35,810 bases of DNA from NCBI GenBank assembly GCA_024697295.1, contig JAILFZ010000075.1, positions 1 to 35,810 on the forward strand. The letters are read 5' to 3'. The notes beneath the pieces are model-generated. The model saw only the letters and a program-made list of their open reading frames with translations, was not told the origin of the DNA and did no database searches. This stretch comes from Treponema sp. GTDB lineage: Bacteria; Spirochaetota; Spirochaetia; Treponematales; Treponemataceae. Below, piece by piece: positions 17,179 through 25,355 of this stretch (positions are counted from its first letter, which is position 1; each line of letters opens with the position of its first letter). The position numbers and the translations under genes are program-made.

Positions 17179-17922
17179 TCATGCCTCCATTTTTTTCTGA
17201 CACAAATCTAAAAGAGATTTGACTTCTCTCTCTGTTAATTCCCTGAATTCACCTTCCTGCAGGTTTCCAAGACGTAAATTTCCGATTCTTACGCGCTTAA
17301 GGCTTCTGACTGTGGCGCCGGCGTCTGAAAACACTTTTCGGATTTCGCGGTTTTTGCCTTCAACAAGGACAACGTCCATTTTGTGACTGCTCAAAACCCT
17401 TGCAGATTTAGCCTTGTAAAAAACACCTTCCACACGCAGTCCTTTTTCAAACTTTTTATCGAGGTCTTCGGGGAGAGGATAACTTGTTTCTACATAGTAT
17501 TCTTTTTCTATCTGACTTGAAGGATGACTTAGTTTTGCGGCAAAATCGCCGTCATTTGTAAAAATGATTGCACCGCGGCTGTACATATCGAGACGGCCGA
17601 CATTGTAAAGGCGCTCGGAGTATTTTTCTTTGAGCAGGGAAACTGCAACTGCCCTGCCCTTTTCGTCTGACTGTGAGCATACGAGGCCGGCAGGTTTATT
17701 CATCAAAATATAGAGTTTTCTTTCTTCGGGGGTAACCGTTTTTCCATCAACTGTTACTTTGTCAGTTGTAAGAACGCGAGTGCCCATTTCGGTTACGACA
17801 ACCCCGTTTACGGCTACACGGCCATCTGAAATTATTTTTTCGCTCGCACGCCGGCTTGCAACACCGCAATGAGCCAAAAAGGATTGAAGTCTGACTGGAT
17901 TTGTATCAGCGGGCAAGTTCAA
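17179..17922 (-). CDS. rluB: rRNA pseudouridine synthase, RsuA/RluB family
   Basis: The 247-residue enzyme converts uridine to pseudouridine in rRNA, probably 23S. An N-terminal S4 RNA-binding domain (about 10-65, RLQSFLAHCGVASRRASE) precedes the catalytic domain. Asp112 in VGRLDMYSRG is the catalytic residue; MNKPAGLVCS and EGKNREIRKVF are further family marks. The usual motif has Thr-x-Gly-Leu after the Asp; here it is Ser-Arg-Gly-Ala, a mild variation. Whether it is RluB, RsuA or RluE/F cannot be settled by eye. The start overlaps the end of scpB by 17 bases, the standard bacterial scpA-scpB-rluB order. Its last codons contain the ribosome site for cmk-rpsA. Confidence 0.9.
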   Translation of the reverse strand: MNLPADTNPVRLQSFLAHCGVASRRASEKIISDGRVAVNGVVVTEMGTRVLTTDKVTVDGKTVTPEERKLYILMNKPAGLVCSQSDEKGRAVAVSLLKEKYSERLYNVGRLDMYSRGAIIFTNDGDFAAKLSHPSSQIEKEYYVETSYPLPEDLDKKFEKGLRVEGVFYKAKSARVLSSHKMDVVLVEGKNREIRKVFSDAGATVRSLKRVRIGNLRLGNLQEGEFRELTEREVKSLLDLCQKKMEA

Positions 17923-18451
17923 ACCTCTCGTTTTCTTTTTCGTCGAGTCTTGGTAATTCTGAAATTGAATTAAGACCGAAGAATTTTAAGAATTCTTTTG
18001 TTGTTCCAAACTGAACAGGTCTTCCAGGGCCTTCCTTACGGCCGACTTCTTTAATCAACTGACGCTCAACAAGAAGCCGAATCATATTGTCAGGCGGAAC
18101 ACCGCGGATTGCTTCAATTTCTGCACGGGTTACAGGCTGTTTGTAAGCGATGATTGAAAGAACTTCCATTGCGGAACGGCTCAGGCGCCCTGCATTTTTG
18201 TTTCCGTAACGTTCCTTGAGGTTTTCCCAGTATTCTTTTTTAGGAGTTAAAGTCCAGCCGCCTGTAATAAGTGATAATTCGACACCGGATGTTTCCTGGG
18301 TATATTTTTCTTTCAGCGCTTCGATACAGCGTTCAACCACATCTTCTGAAAGCTCGGTAATTTTTGCAATTGCTTCTACAGTAAGCGGCTCGCTGTCCAG
18401 GAACAGTACGGATTCAACAAAGCCGACTTCTTTATCTAAATTTACTTCCAT
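17906..18451 (-). CDS. scpB: Segregation and condensation protein B
   Basis: ScpB is the winged-helix kleisin-associated subunit of the SMC-ScpAB condensin that compacts the chromosome. The 181-residue product has the two winged-helix domains, with the diagnostic segments LFLDSEPLTVEAIA, LSRSAMEVLSIIAYKQPVTRAEIEAIRGV and the GRPVQFGTTKEFLKFFGL end. Length is normal. The ATG at 18451 is preceded by AGGA at a slightly long distance. scpA lies upstream with a 57-base gap and rluB overlaps downstream, so all belong to one operon. Confidence 0.95.
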   Translation of the reverse strand: MEVNLDKEVGFVESVLFLDSEPLTVEAIAKITELSEDVVERCIEALKEKYTQETSGVELSLITGGWTLTPKKEYWENLKERYGNKNAGRLSRSAMEVLSIIAYKQPVTRAEIEAIRGVPPDNMIRLLVERQLIKEVGRKEGPGRPVQFGTTKEFLKFFGLNSISELPRLDEKENERFELAR

Positions 18452-18508
18452 CTCTTATTTAATTCCTGATTTTGTATTCTATATTATTTTTTTTAATTGT
18501 TTAAGGCT

Positions 18509-19285
18509 TTATGCAGCATTACAGCGACAAATTTTTATATCACCGAACATTCTGTTCTGCATGATTACTGCCATCTTGAATTTTACGGCTTCAAGAAGTG
18601 CCATAAAGGCGCAGATTACGTCGAGGACATTGCCCTTTCTGACAATCAGGTCTGTAAACATGCATTCATTTTTCTTTTCCAGAAGTTCGTTCATCAAAGT
18701 AATTTTTTCGTTTACAGAAATTTCTTCGTACATATCTATGATTTTTGAATCTGAATATGAACTGATTAAGTTCTGGAAGATTTTCTGCATCTGCTGCAGC
18801 AGGTCCCATGTATCAATTGTCTGCCACATATCTTCGTCTTCAAACGGAAGCACGCGCTGAATCTTTTTGCGTTCAAAATTCCATTCGCTTTCATCTTCTT
18901 TTTCTTCCATGAGGGCAGAAAGTTTCTTGAACTTCTGATATTCAATAAGTTTTTCTACAAGTTCTTCACGAGGATCCTCAAAATCAAGGTCATCCTCAAG
19001 TTTTACTTCTACCGGGAGCATCATGCGGCTTTTTATATAAACCAGTCTTGCCGCCATATTGTAGAATTCACTCAGGTCTCCGAGCTCTACCTGTGACGCG
19101 TAGTCCAGATACTCGAGGAACTGTTCTGTAATCTGTGCAATAGGAATATCATAAATATTGATTTTATTGTCGCGTATCAAAGCCCAGAGCAGATCAAGCG
19201 GACCTTCAAACTCGCCGACGGTATAGCGGTGTTTAACTTTTGTTGTATCTTCCTCTTCCATTGTTTGAATTAACTGTTCTTCCAT
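18509..19285 (-). CDS. scpA: Segregation and condensation protein A (kleisin)
   Basis: ScpA is the kleisin that bridges the SMC heads in condensin. The 258-residue protein has the conserved N-terminal segment FEGPLDLLWALIRDNKI, then QITEQFLEYL and the helix AARLVYIKSRMMLPVE, followed by an acidic middle and a C-terminal winged helix (about 190-250, LMNELLEKKNECMFTDLI and ICAFMALLEAVKF). The ATG follows GAGGTG, which lies inside the end of folK, and the gap to folK is 4 bases. The last residues (KICRCNAA) are unusual but short. Confidence 0.94.
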   Translation of the reverse strand: MEEQLIQTMEEEDTTKVKHRYTVGEFEGPLDLLWALIRDNKINIYDIPIAQITEQFLEYLDYASQVELGDLSEFYNMAARLVYIKSRMMLPVEVKLEDDLDFEDPREELVEKLIEYQKFKKLSALMEEKEDESEWNFERKKIQRVLPFEDEDMWQTIDTWDLLQQMQKIFQNLISSYSDSKIIDMYEEISVNEKITLMNELLEKKNECMFTDLIVRKGNVLDVICAFMALLEAVKFKMAVIMQNRMFGDIKICRCNAA

Positions 19286-19289
19286 TTTT

Positions 19290-19820
19290 TTACACCTCTA
19301 TATTTATAAAATCCCTGCTTTCACAAACCTTCTGGACGCCGCTGCTGTCAATCTCAAGCAGGTATTCTGCGAAGGTCTGCCTTATATTAGAATCGGCAGA
19401 TTGTCCCAAAATCTCAAGGGCCGGAACGAGTACAAATGCTCTTTCTTTTATGCGCGGATGAGGAATCTGTAGATTTTTTGTGTTGATTTGGCGCCCGCCG
19501 AAAATTTCGATATCGATATCGATTGAACGCGGTCCGTTTCTGATTTCTTTTTTTCTGTTACGGCCCAGTTCGGCTTCTATTTTGTTTACTGATTTTAATA
19601 AATCGAATGGAGAAACATCGTCTTCCGCATAGCCGCACACAGCCATATTGTAAAAGTCATCCTGATCTTCTACATACATGGGTTTTGTACGGTACACCGA
19701 AGAACACTTTAATTCTGAGAGCACGGCTCCAAGTTTATCAAAAGCAAGTCTGAGAAGTTTAAGTTTGTCATTCCCCTGCCATGACCTGTTGGATCCCACC
19801 CCCAGAATCACGAAAATCAT
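19290..19820 (-). CDS. folK: 2-amino-4-hydroxy-6-hydroxymethyldihydropteridine pyrophosphokinase
   Basis: FolK transfers pyrophosphate from ATP to hydroxymethyl-dihydropterin, a step of folate synthesis in the cytoplasm. The 176-residue product starts with LGVGSN, has SSVYRTKPMYVEDQDDFYNMAV for pterin binding, and carries the family signature RNGPRSIDIDI (94-104), where Asp101 and Asp103 would hold the two magnesium ions. The C-terminal IPHPRIKERAFVLVPALEI is also typical. It begins 3 bases after the recA stop with no clear ribosome site, so translation is probably coupled. No folP or folB is visible in the window. Confidence 0.94.
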   Translation of the reverse strand: MIFVILGVGSNRSWQGNDKLKLLRLAFDKLGAVLSELKCSSVYRTKPMYVEDQDDFYNMAVCGYAEDDVSPFDLLKSVNKIEAELGRNRKKEIRNGPRSIDIDIEIFGGRQINTKNLQIPHPRIKERAFVLVPALEILGQSADSNIRQTFAEYLLEIDSSGVQKVCESRDFINIEV

Positions 19821-19823
19821 TTT

Positions 19824-20984
19824 CTAAAAAAGTGCATCCTTTGCAGAAGGTGTAACTTCTACAGTTGAATCAGGCGTTACCTTTGCTTTTGTTTTTGCAG
19901 CATCCTTTGCAGCTTTTACCTGTTCAGGATAAACCGGTACACCCTCTTTGTTTTTTAAGACCTGTCCCGGAAAGACTTCGTTACGGATCTGAGCTTCAAT
20001 CTGTTTTGCGTAATCAGGATTCTGTTCAAGGAAATTGATTGCGTTTTCCTTACCCTGACCAACTTTTTCTTCGCCGCGTGTATACCAGGCACCGCGTTTA
20101 TCAATAATGCCGTGTTTAACCGCAGAGTCCAGAAGAGATGCAGTTGCAGAAATCCCCTTTCCAAAGTAAATATCAAGTTCAACCTTGCGGAACGGAGGCG
20201 CAACCTTGTTTTTAACAACCTTTACGCGGACCCTGTTACCAACAGCATCCTCTTCTCCCTTTCCGTCAATTGATTCAATACGACGAATTTCAAGGCGAAC
20301 TGAAGAATAGAATTTAAGTGCGTTACCGCCTGTTGTAGTTTCAGGGTTACCGAACATTACACCAATCTTCATACGGATCTGGTTGATAAATACAATCGTA
20401 CACTTGCTCTTGCTTACAATTGCGGTAAGTTTTCTCAAGGCCTGGCTCATAAGACGGGCCTGGAGACCTACCATTGCATCTCCCATATCACCTTCGATTT
20501 CTTTCTGTGGTGTAAGAGCTGCAACAGAGTCAACAACGATAATATCTACTGCCCCGGAACGAACGAGACTTTCTGTAATTTCGAGAGCCTGTTCACCGGT
20601 ATCCGGCTGAGAAACCCACAATTCATCAATATTTACGCCAAGATTCTTTGCGTAAACCGGGTCCAGCGCGTGTTCAGCATCGACAAAAGCTGCGATTCCG
20701 CCGAGTTTCTGAGCTTCGGCAATTGCGTGGAGCGCAAGGGTTGTTTTTCCGGAACTTTCAGGGCCGTACATTTCGATGATACGTCCGCGGGGATATCCGC
20801 CAACACCAAGTGCTTCGTCAAGTAAAATAGAGCCAGAAGGAATTACTTCTACGCCCTGTGCATCAGGCTGAGAGCCAAGCTTAATCAGAGAACCAGCACC
20901 AAACTGTTTTTCGATCTGAAGTCTTGCGGCTTCCAGCGCTTTGAGTTTTTCAGGCATTTCTGCCGTTTCTTTAGTGTCTGCCAT
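19824..20984 (-). CDS. recA: Recombinase RecA
   Basis: RecA forms the filament on single-stranded DNA for homologous recombination and SOS induction. The product has 386 residues, slightly longer than most because of an Ala/Lys/Thr-rich tail after residue 350. Walker A GPESSGKT is at 74-81; VDAEHALDP, the Walker B segment [12 protein letters not shown], loop L1 ([22 protein letters not shown] region) and L2 ([21 protein letters not shown] region) are all intact. I start at the ATG at 20984: the GTG three codons upstream lies inside the ribosome site AAGGTGG. The upstream 99-base gap contains a perfect inverted repeat and a possible -10 (TATAAA, 21016-21021) but no clear -35 box. folK follows after 3 bases. 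Confidence 0.98.
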   Translation of the reverse strand: MADTKETAEMPEKLKALEAARLQIEKQFGAGSLIKLGSQPDAQGVEVIPSGSILLDEALGVGGYPRGRIIEMYGPESSGKTTLALHAIAEAQKLGGIAAFVDAEHALDPVYAKNLGVNIDELWVSQPDTGEQALEITESLVRSGAVDIIVVDSVAALTPQKEIEGDMGDAMVGLQARLMSQALRKLTAIVSKSKCTIVFINQIRMKIGVMFGNPETTTGGNALKFYSSVRLEIRRIESIDGKGEEDAVGNRVRVKVVKNKVAPPFRKVELDIYFGKGISATASLLDSAVKHGIIDKRGAWYTRGEEKVGQGKENAINFLEQNPDYAKQIEAQIRNEVFPGQVLKNKEGVPVYPEQVKAAKDAAKTKAKVTPDSTVEVTPSAKDALF

Positions 20985-21029
20985 TTTTGCCACCTTTTAA
21001 TTTCCTCCCACTCTATTTATAGGCAGTGA

Positions 21030-21060
21030 TTTTTCAAAATGCGTTAATGCTTTTGAAAAA
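21030..21060. repeat. Perfect 10-bp inverted repeat upstream of recA
   Basis: TTTTTCAAAA (21030-21039) and TTTTGAAAAA (21051-21060) are exact reverse complements around an 11-base centre. The centre of symmetry lies about 61 bases before the recA ATG. The stem is AT-rich and not followed by a T run on the minus strand, so it does not look like a terminator. It could be an operator for a dimeric repressor. It does not match the Leptospira LexA1 box known to me (TTTG-N5-CAAA), nor the Bacillus box. Confidence 0.5.
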
Positions 21061-21083
21061 AATCTTATAAAATACTGTTATAA

Positions 21084-22187
21084 CTAATCTTTCTGAACCG
21101 GCTGATAAACAGTCCGGCCAATCAGAGAGAGTTTTCCGTTTTCAATTCCAATTCTGGAAAGAATTTTTACCGGTCTTCCGCCTTCGATTTCTGGCTTTGG
21201 AGAAGGCGTAAACAAAACAGGAACAATTCCGTCAACGTGGTCAAGGTTTTCATACCCCACCAGAAGGTCACACTTAAACGAGTCTTCCATCGGACTTGCG
21301 TTGGAAATTCGTCCGGACCACACTACCCAGCAGCCGACATACAAAACAGGGTCCTGGGCAACATCCTGGTACGGAAAGTTGTCTGTAATTGTATCAAAAG
21401 TCGGCTCTTCAAAATACGACAAAAGCAAATCTGCCTTTTTCTTTATTGAAGAAGACGCATTTGAATTCAATATGCGGTTAACTTCTACACGCGCCATATT
21501 ATCACGATAATCCTGAAAGTACATCCGGGCATCATCGTAAGCCTGCATAATCTGTTTGTCCGTAAGAATATAACGGTAAACTCCGCCGGACAAATCTGTT
21601 TCGAGCACGTTTTGCTGCTCTTCTGCGGTAAGTGTAAGTTCACTTAAATCCGCGCGGTTACCAGCCTGCCTGCGACCCGTTCCAAGGTTCATAAAATTAA
21701 GAAGTATCAGCGCAAGCACTACTCCGGCTGCTGCCGAGACGAGTATGCGTACAAGTTCATTCATATTGCGGCCTAAAGGCGGATAAAACTTTTCTATTTT
21801 GCCGCTGTCGACCCATCTTACGATTGTTTCGTAGTTGCCCTGTGTGCGGATAAACTCCATTGCGGATTTTGCAATTTTATTCTGAGGTTCAATATCAAGA
21901 ACATCAAGATAATATTGAATTGCAAGGTCCGTGTCACCGCGGCGCAGAAAAAGTGCCGCCTGCCCCAGCAGAAGACGGGTATCCTTGATTTTTATATGCC
22001 GTGCCTTTTGAAAGTTCTGGTTTGCCGTTCCTGTATCACCTACATAAAGACAGGCTGTACCAAAGAGAAGATAATATTCAAAACTTTCGCGGTAAATCTC
22101 ACGCGAGTCTTCCAGGAGGTCTATTGCATCGGCAAACTTTCTTTTTTGAACAAGAGCGCGGGCAATATCAATAGTCGGTTTAGTCAT
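21084..22187 (-). CDS. Membrane TPR protein, treponeme-type
   Basis: The product has 367 residues. Cytoplasmic TPR-like helices fill residues 5-125 (AIDLLEDSREIY, ANQNFQKARHIK, AIQYYLDVLDIEPQNKIA). A transmembrane helix lies at about 147-167. A helical segment (180-270) and a final beta-rich domain (280-367, beginning YVGCWVVWSGRI) would be outside the membrane. I do not recognise the C-terminal domain. The start overlaps the preceding gene by 8 bases, which implies coupled translation. Together with the two exported proteins just upstream it forms a set of scaffold-like envelope proteins. TPR proteins serve in the spirochaete flagellar collar, but I see no specific evidence that this is one. 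Confidence 0.75.
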   Translation of the reverse strand: MTKPTIDIARALVQKRKFADAIDLLEDSREIYRESFEYYLLFGTACLYVGDTGTANQNFQKARHIKIKDTRLLLGQAALFLRRGDTDLAIQYYLDVLDIEPQNKIAKSAMEFIRTQGNYETIVRWVDSGKIEKFYPPLGRNMNELVRILVSAAAGVVLALILLNFMNLGTGRRQAGNRADLSELTLTAEEQQNVLETDLSGGVYRYILTDKQIMQAYDDARMYFQDYRDNMARVEVNRILNSNASSSIKKKADLLLSYFEEPTFDTITDNFPYQDVAQDPVLYVGCWVVWSGRISNASPMEDSFKCDLLVGYENLDHVDGIVPVLFTPSPKPEIEGGRPVKILSRIGIENGKLSLIGRTVYQPVQKD

Positions 22188-23526
22188 TGTTCTTCTGCTG
22201 CCTTATCTTTTCAAGAATTGCATCAAGTTCGCGGTTAAGCTGTCTTACTTCCTGACGGTCAACTGTCAAAGGATCGCTTTGCAATGCATTAATCCGGTCA
22301 ATGAGATTCTGGATGTATTCAGGGTCAAGCTGGCTGTCGCTGATTGAAGGCGAAACGATAAAATCTACGGCAGGCTTCTTTAATTCAACCTGATCATTTT
22401 TAACTTCAGTTACTTCTATAGGATTGTCAACCTTTTTATTCAACTGGTCGATGAATGCAAGTCCGTTTGGAACACGGCTGTCTACACCTGCAACGATATA
22501 GAAAGAGAATGAAGTAGTTTCTTCCGGCTTGAGAATCTGTGCAGGCCAGTTTACGGCAAGGGCCGAGTTATTGTATGCAAGAACCGTGTTAAAGCTTCTG
22601 TCATCAGTAATTTCCGGAATCCATGCACCCTTTGAAAGAGAATCCCTGTTTGCCATGGAAACCCAGTCAGGAGAAGCAATTGTCTGTCCGTGCAGAACAA
22701 ACTGAACTGAAGTTCTTGAATTTGTTGAAATGATTGAGCGTTCGGTTTTCATTGAACCGAATTTCTTTTCGCCCTTAATCTTTAATCCGGTAGAAGTTAT
22801 AAAGTGATAATCGGTTCCTTCTCCGAGAATTGTATCAAAAAGTCCTTTAATTGCGATTGTTTCCGGATTTTTTGAAATATTTGTCGAGTAAACGGTTACA
22901 CGAACCATATCTTCAGGAGCGCCCATTACAGAAGAAACAGGTGCAAAGTCTACGACAATCTGAGCCTTCTTTTCTACAGTGTATGCAAGCTGGGCACCGG
23001 AACTCAATTTGCGCAGTTCCTTGTTTACACCGGCGTCCTTATTCAATCTGTAAACCGTATTGTTTATTTTTGCAGAAAAATAAGTTGAACTTGAACCTTC
23101 ATACTTTGAAAGAAGTGCTGTTTCAGGTGTATCTTCGCCCTTTGCAAGCACATTGAATGAACCGGTTGCTCTCTTGAATGTAAGGCGCAGAAGTCCGCGC
23201 TTAATCTCGTATTTACTCTCAGGAACGTAAACGATACCCAGATATTTGTCTTTCTTTTCCCTTAATTTATCTTTTGCAAGCTGTTTGGCAAGACGGAGTT
23301 TTTCTTTTGCTGCGGCCTTTTCTTCCTGTGCCTTTTTCTTTGCTTCTGCCTGCTTGAGTTTTAACTCAGCGCGTTCTTCTATGAGTTCTTCCTTTGTTTT
23401 TTTAGGCTTTGTTTCTGTCTGTTCAGTTTTTTCTTCTTCTGCAGTCTCTTCCGCATCCTGCGCAATCAGAGGTACAACCATAAAAAGAGAAACTGCCAAA
23501 AGCAAAGTGCATTTTATTTTTTTCAT
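22180..23526 (-). CDS. Exported coiled-coil protein of unknown function
   Basis: The 448-residue product has a signal peptide (1-22, cleavage after LIAQ likely). Residues 25-95 are almost entirely Glu, Lys, Ala and Gln and should form a long charged coiled coil. The remaining part (about 95-385) is rich in beta strands without catalytic motifs that I recognise. The last 40 residues are again helical (INALQSDPLTVDRQEVRQLN). It follows AGGAG at 5 bases from the ATG. The gene sits between an exported TPR protein and a membrane TPR protein with an 8-base overlap, so the three are probably made together and may form a complex at the envelope; that is inference. Confidence 0.7.
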   Translation of the reverse strand: MKKIKCTLLLAVSLFMVVPLIAQDAEETAEEEKTEQTETKPKKTKEELIEERAELKLKQAEAKKKAQEEKAAAKEKLRLAKQLAKDKLREKKDKYLGIVYVPESKYEIKRGLLRLTFKRATGSFNVLAKGEDTPETALLSKYEGSSSTYFSAKINNTVYRLNKDAGVNKELRKLSSGAQLAYTVEKKAQIVVDFAPVSSVMGAPEDMVRVTVYSTNISKNPETIAIKGLFDTILGEGTDYHFITSTGLKIKGEKKFGSMKTERSIISTNSRTSVQFVLHGQTIASPDWVSMANRDSLSKGAWIPEITDDRSFNTVLAYNNSALAVNWPAQILKPEETTSFSFYIVAGVDSRVPNGLAFIDQLNKKVDNPIEVTEVKNDQVELKKPAVDFIVSPSISDSQLDPEYIQNLIDRINALQSDPLTVDRQEVRQLNRELDAILEKIRQQKNND

Positions 23527-23553
23527 AAAAACTCCTGTTAAGCCTTTTACAAA

Positions 23554-24540
23554 TTATTCTGAAGGATAGCGTTCGTCCAGAAGATACTGCAGGTGACGGG
23601 CCTTTCGCTTTAATGCCTCAACTTCAGGGTCTGTTCTGACCTTTGAATCAGTATTTGTTACCGCTGTCTGGGCAGTTGAATTCTGAACCTGTGTCTGACC
23701 AGGCGCTGCTGCAGCTGAAGCTGACGCCGTTGAACCTGCGGCCTTATTTGAATTCATGGCAGCCTTAAGCGCTTCATTTTTCTGAGATTCAAGCATTGCG
23801 GAATTTGACTTTTCTGCACTCAGCAGGGATTCAAGTTCTGCAATCCGTGCCTCGGCATCGGAAAGCGACTTACGCAGGCCCATCTTGTCTTCCGTCTGAT
23901 AGAGTTTAATCTGCCTCTCGTAATCTTCACGGGCGGCAAGATTTTCTTCTCCGGTTACCTTCAGAAGATAAACGAGTTTTTCTTCACGTTCGCGCTGTGC
24001 AATCATTTCGATGCGGTAGCGGCTGTCAGTTGCCTTTGCGTCTGCCGGAAAGTCCTGGACTACGCGTTCATAAAGCGAGCGTGCGTAATCAAAGTTGTAT
24101 TCGTTATAAAAGCATTCTGCAATCCAGTACAGGGCAGAAGCGTAAAGTTCGCTTTTAGGGTTCTGATGACAGAAATCGCTCAAAACAAGAACGGCGTCTT
24201 CGTTGTTTCCAAGAAAGTGAAGTGCCCTTCCCTTCTGAAAGTACATATAGGGCGCATATCTGCTTGAACCAAATTTCTGAAGGAAAAGGTTTGCGTCAGA
24301 AAGAGCTGATTTGTATTCATTTGCGTACATTTCGCTCATTACAAGCATGTAAAGAGTTTCCGGATCATAGCCGGTTGATGAACTGCCTGCCTTTCTCAAA
24401 AAGAACATTGCAGAAGTCCAGTCATTTTTACGGTAAGCGTCAAACCCCTGCTGCTGGTCTGAAGTATAGGAACCTGCAGAAAGAGGCAGACACAAAAATA
24501 ATGAAAAGACCGCCAGAGTAACAGCAAGAAACTTTTTCAT
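23554..24540 (-). CDS. Exported tetratricopeptide protein, YbgF/CpoB-like
   Basis: The 328-residue protein has a signal peptide (1-22, ending LPLSAG). Residues 28-190 contain about four TPR units, among them YFQKGRALHFLGNNEDAVLVL and ALYWIAECFYNEYNFDYARSLYERV. A coiled coil (about 195-265) and an Ala/Ser/Thr-rich linker come next, and a short conserved tail ends RHLQYLLDERYPSE. The layout recalls CpoB/YbgF, which couples Tol-Pal to cell-wall synthesis, but the order of coiled coil and TPR is reversed and no tol genes are present. I start at 24540, after GGGAG; the longer frame from 24618 overlaps rpe and would ruin the signal peptide. It begins one base after the rpe stop. Confidence 0.75.
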   Translation of the reverse strand: MKKFLAVTLAVFSLFLCLPLSAGSYTSDQQQGFDAYRKNDWTSAMFFLRKAGSSSTGYDPETLYMLVMSEMYANEYKSALSDANLFLQKFGSSRYAPYMYFQKGRALHFLGNNEDAVLVLSDFCHQNPKSELYASALYWIAECFYNEYNFDYARSLYERVVQDFPADAKATDSRYRIEMIAQREREEKLVYLLKVTGEENLAAREDYERQIKLYQTEDKMGLRKSLSDAEARIAELESLLSAEKSNSAMLESQKNEALKAAMNSNKAAGSTASASAAAAPGQTQVQNSTAQTAVTNTDSKVRTDPEVEALKRKARHLQYLLDERYPSE

Positions 24541-24541
24541 A

Positions 24542-25174
24542 TCAGTTCTCCCATTCAAAAGACCCGTTAAAGAAAGCGGATCCCGAAACGATAATATCTG
24601 CGCCGGCCTGAAGAACACTGCCTACAGTTTTATTGTTAACTCCACCGTCAACAGAGATTTTATAATTATAACCCTTTTCTTTGCGTAAAGCGACAAGTTC
24701 GCTCACTTTATCCACACAATATGGAATAAGTGACTGTCCGCCAAAACCCGGGTTTACCGTCATGACCAGAACCAGATCAACCTGGGCAAGAACCGGAAGA
24801 ATTGCACTTACCGGTGTCGAAGGCACGATTGAAATTCCAGCCTTTTTTCCAAGTGAATGAATATGGTTAATCAGGCGGTCAATGTGAACGCAGGCTTCCT
24901 GATGAAAGGTGATGTAATCTGCGCCTGAGTCTGCAAAAGTATCCACCATTTCTTCCGGGCGTTCTACCATAAGGTGGACGTCAAACGGAATTTCTGTAAG
25001 AGGACGGATTGATTTTATTACGGGCTGCCCATAAGTTATCTGAGGAACAAAGTGCCCGTCCATTACATCGATATGAATTAAACCTGCGCCTTTTTCTTCG
25101 CAGAGTTTAAGAGCTCCAGCAAGATCACCAAAGTTTGCAGAGAGCAAAGATGGTGCTAAAATTTTACCTTTCAT
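24542..25174 (-). CDS. rpe: Ribulose-phosphate 3-epimerase
   Basis: Rpe interconverts ribulose 5-phosphate and xylulose 5-phosphate in the pentose phosphate pathway. The 210-residue TIM barrel has all family marks: LAPSLLSANF, the metal-binding HIDVMDGHFVP, DVHLMVERPE, the loop TVNPGFGGQ and ISVDGGVN with the catalytic Asp, then a phosphate-binding GADIIVSGSA. Length is normal. The ATG at 25174 has AGGA only two bases before it; a promoter candidate at 25184-25212 places the -10 box 9 bases before the ATG. It is the first gene of the long minus-strand series ending near 13.2 kb, unless internal promoters divide it. Confidence 0.95.
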   Translation of the reverse strand: MKGKILAPSLLSANFGDLAGALKLCEEKGAGLIHIDVMDGHFVPQITYGQPVIKSIRPLTEIPFDVHLMVERPEEMVDTFADSGADYITFHQEACVHIDRLINHIHSLGKKAGISIVPSTPVSAILPVLAQVDLVLVMTVNPGFGGQSLIPYCVDKVSELVALRKEKGYNYKISVDGGVNNKTVGSVLQAGADIIVSGSAFFNGSFEWEN

Positions 25175-25183
25175 TATCCTATT

Positions 25184-25212
25184 ATGATAACAGAATATAG
25201 AGATAAAAACAA
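25184..25212 (-). promoter_or_regulatory. Candidate promoter of rpe
   Basis: Minus-strand TTGTTT (25207-25212) and TATCAT (25184-25189) are 17 bases apart. The -10 ends 9 bases before the ATG, so the leader would be only a few bases. Confidence 0.45.
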
Positions 25213-25250
25213 CATCTTATTTAATTTCAAAAAAAACACTGAATTAACTA

Positions 25251-25279
25251 TTGACAGATTTTTTCAAACAAAGTATAAA
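25251..25279 (+). promoter_or_regulatory. Upstream promoter of the TPR-greA pair
   Basis: TTGACA (25251-25256), 17 bases, then TATAAA (25274-25279). It is the closest match to consensus in the window. A start near 25286 would give a leader of about 70 bases. Confidence 0.75.
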
Positions 25280-25315
25280 CTTTATCCCAATTTTTCTAAT
25301 TTTTTGTAAGTTTTA

Positions 25316-25343
25316 TTGACTAAAAAGCCCATTTCGCTATAAT
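25316..25343 (+). promoter_or_regulatory. Downstream promoter of the TPR-greA pair, near-leaderless
   Basis: TTGACT (25316-25321), 16 bases, then TATAAT (25338-25343). The ATG lies 12 bases after the -10 box, so a leader of about 5 bases without a ribosome site is expected. It stands in tandem with the promoter at 25251. Confidence 0.65.
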
Positions 25344-25355
25344 TAAAATAATACT

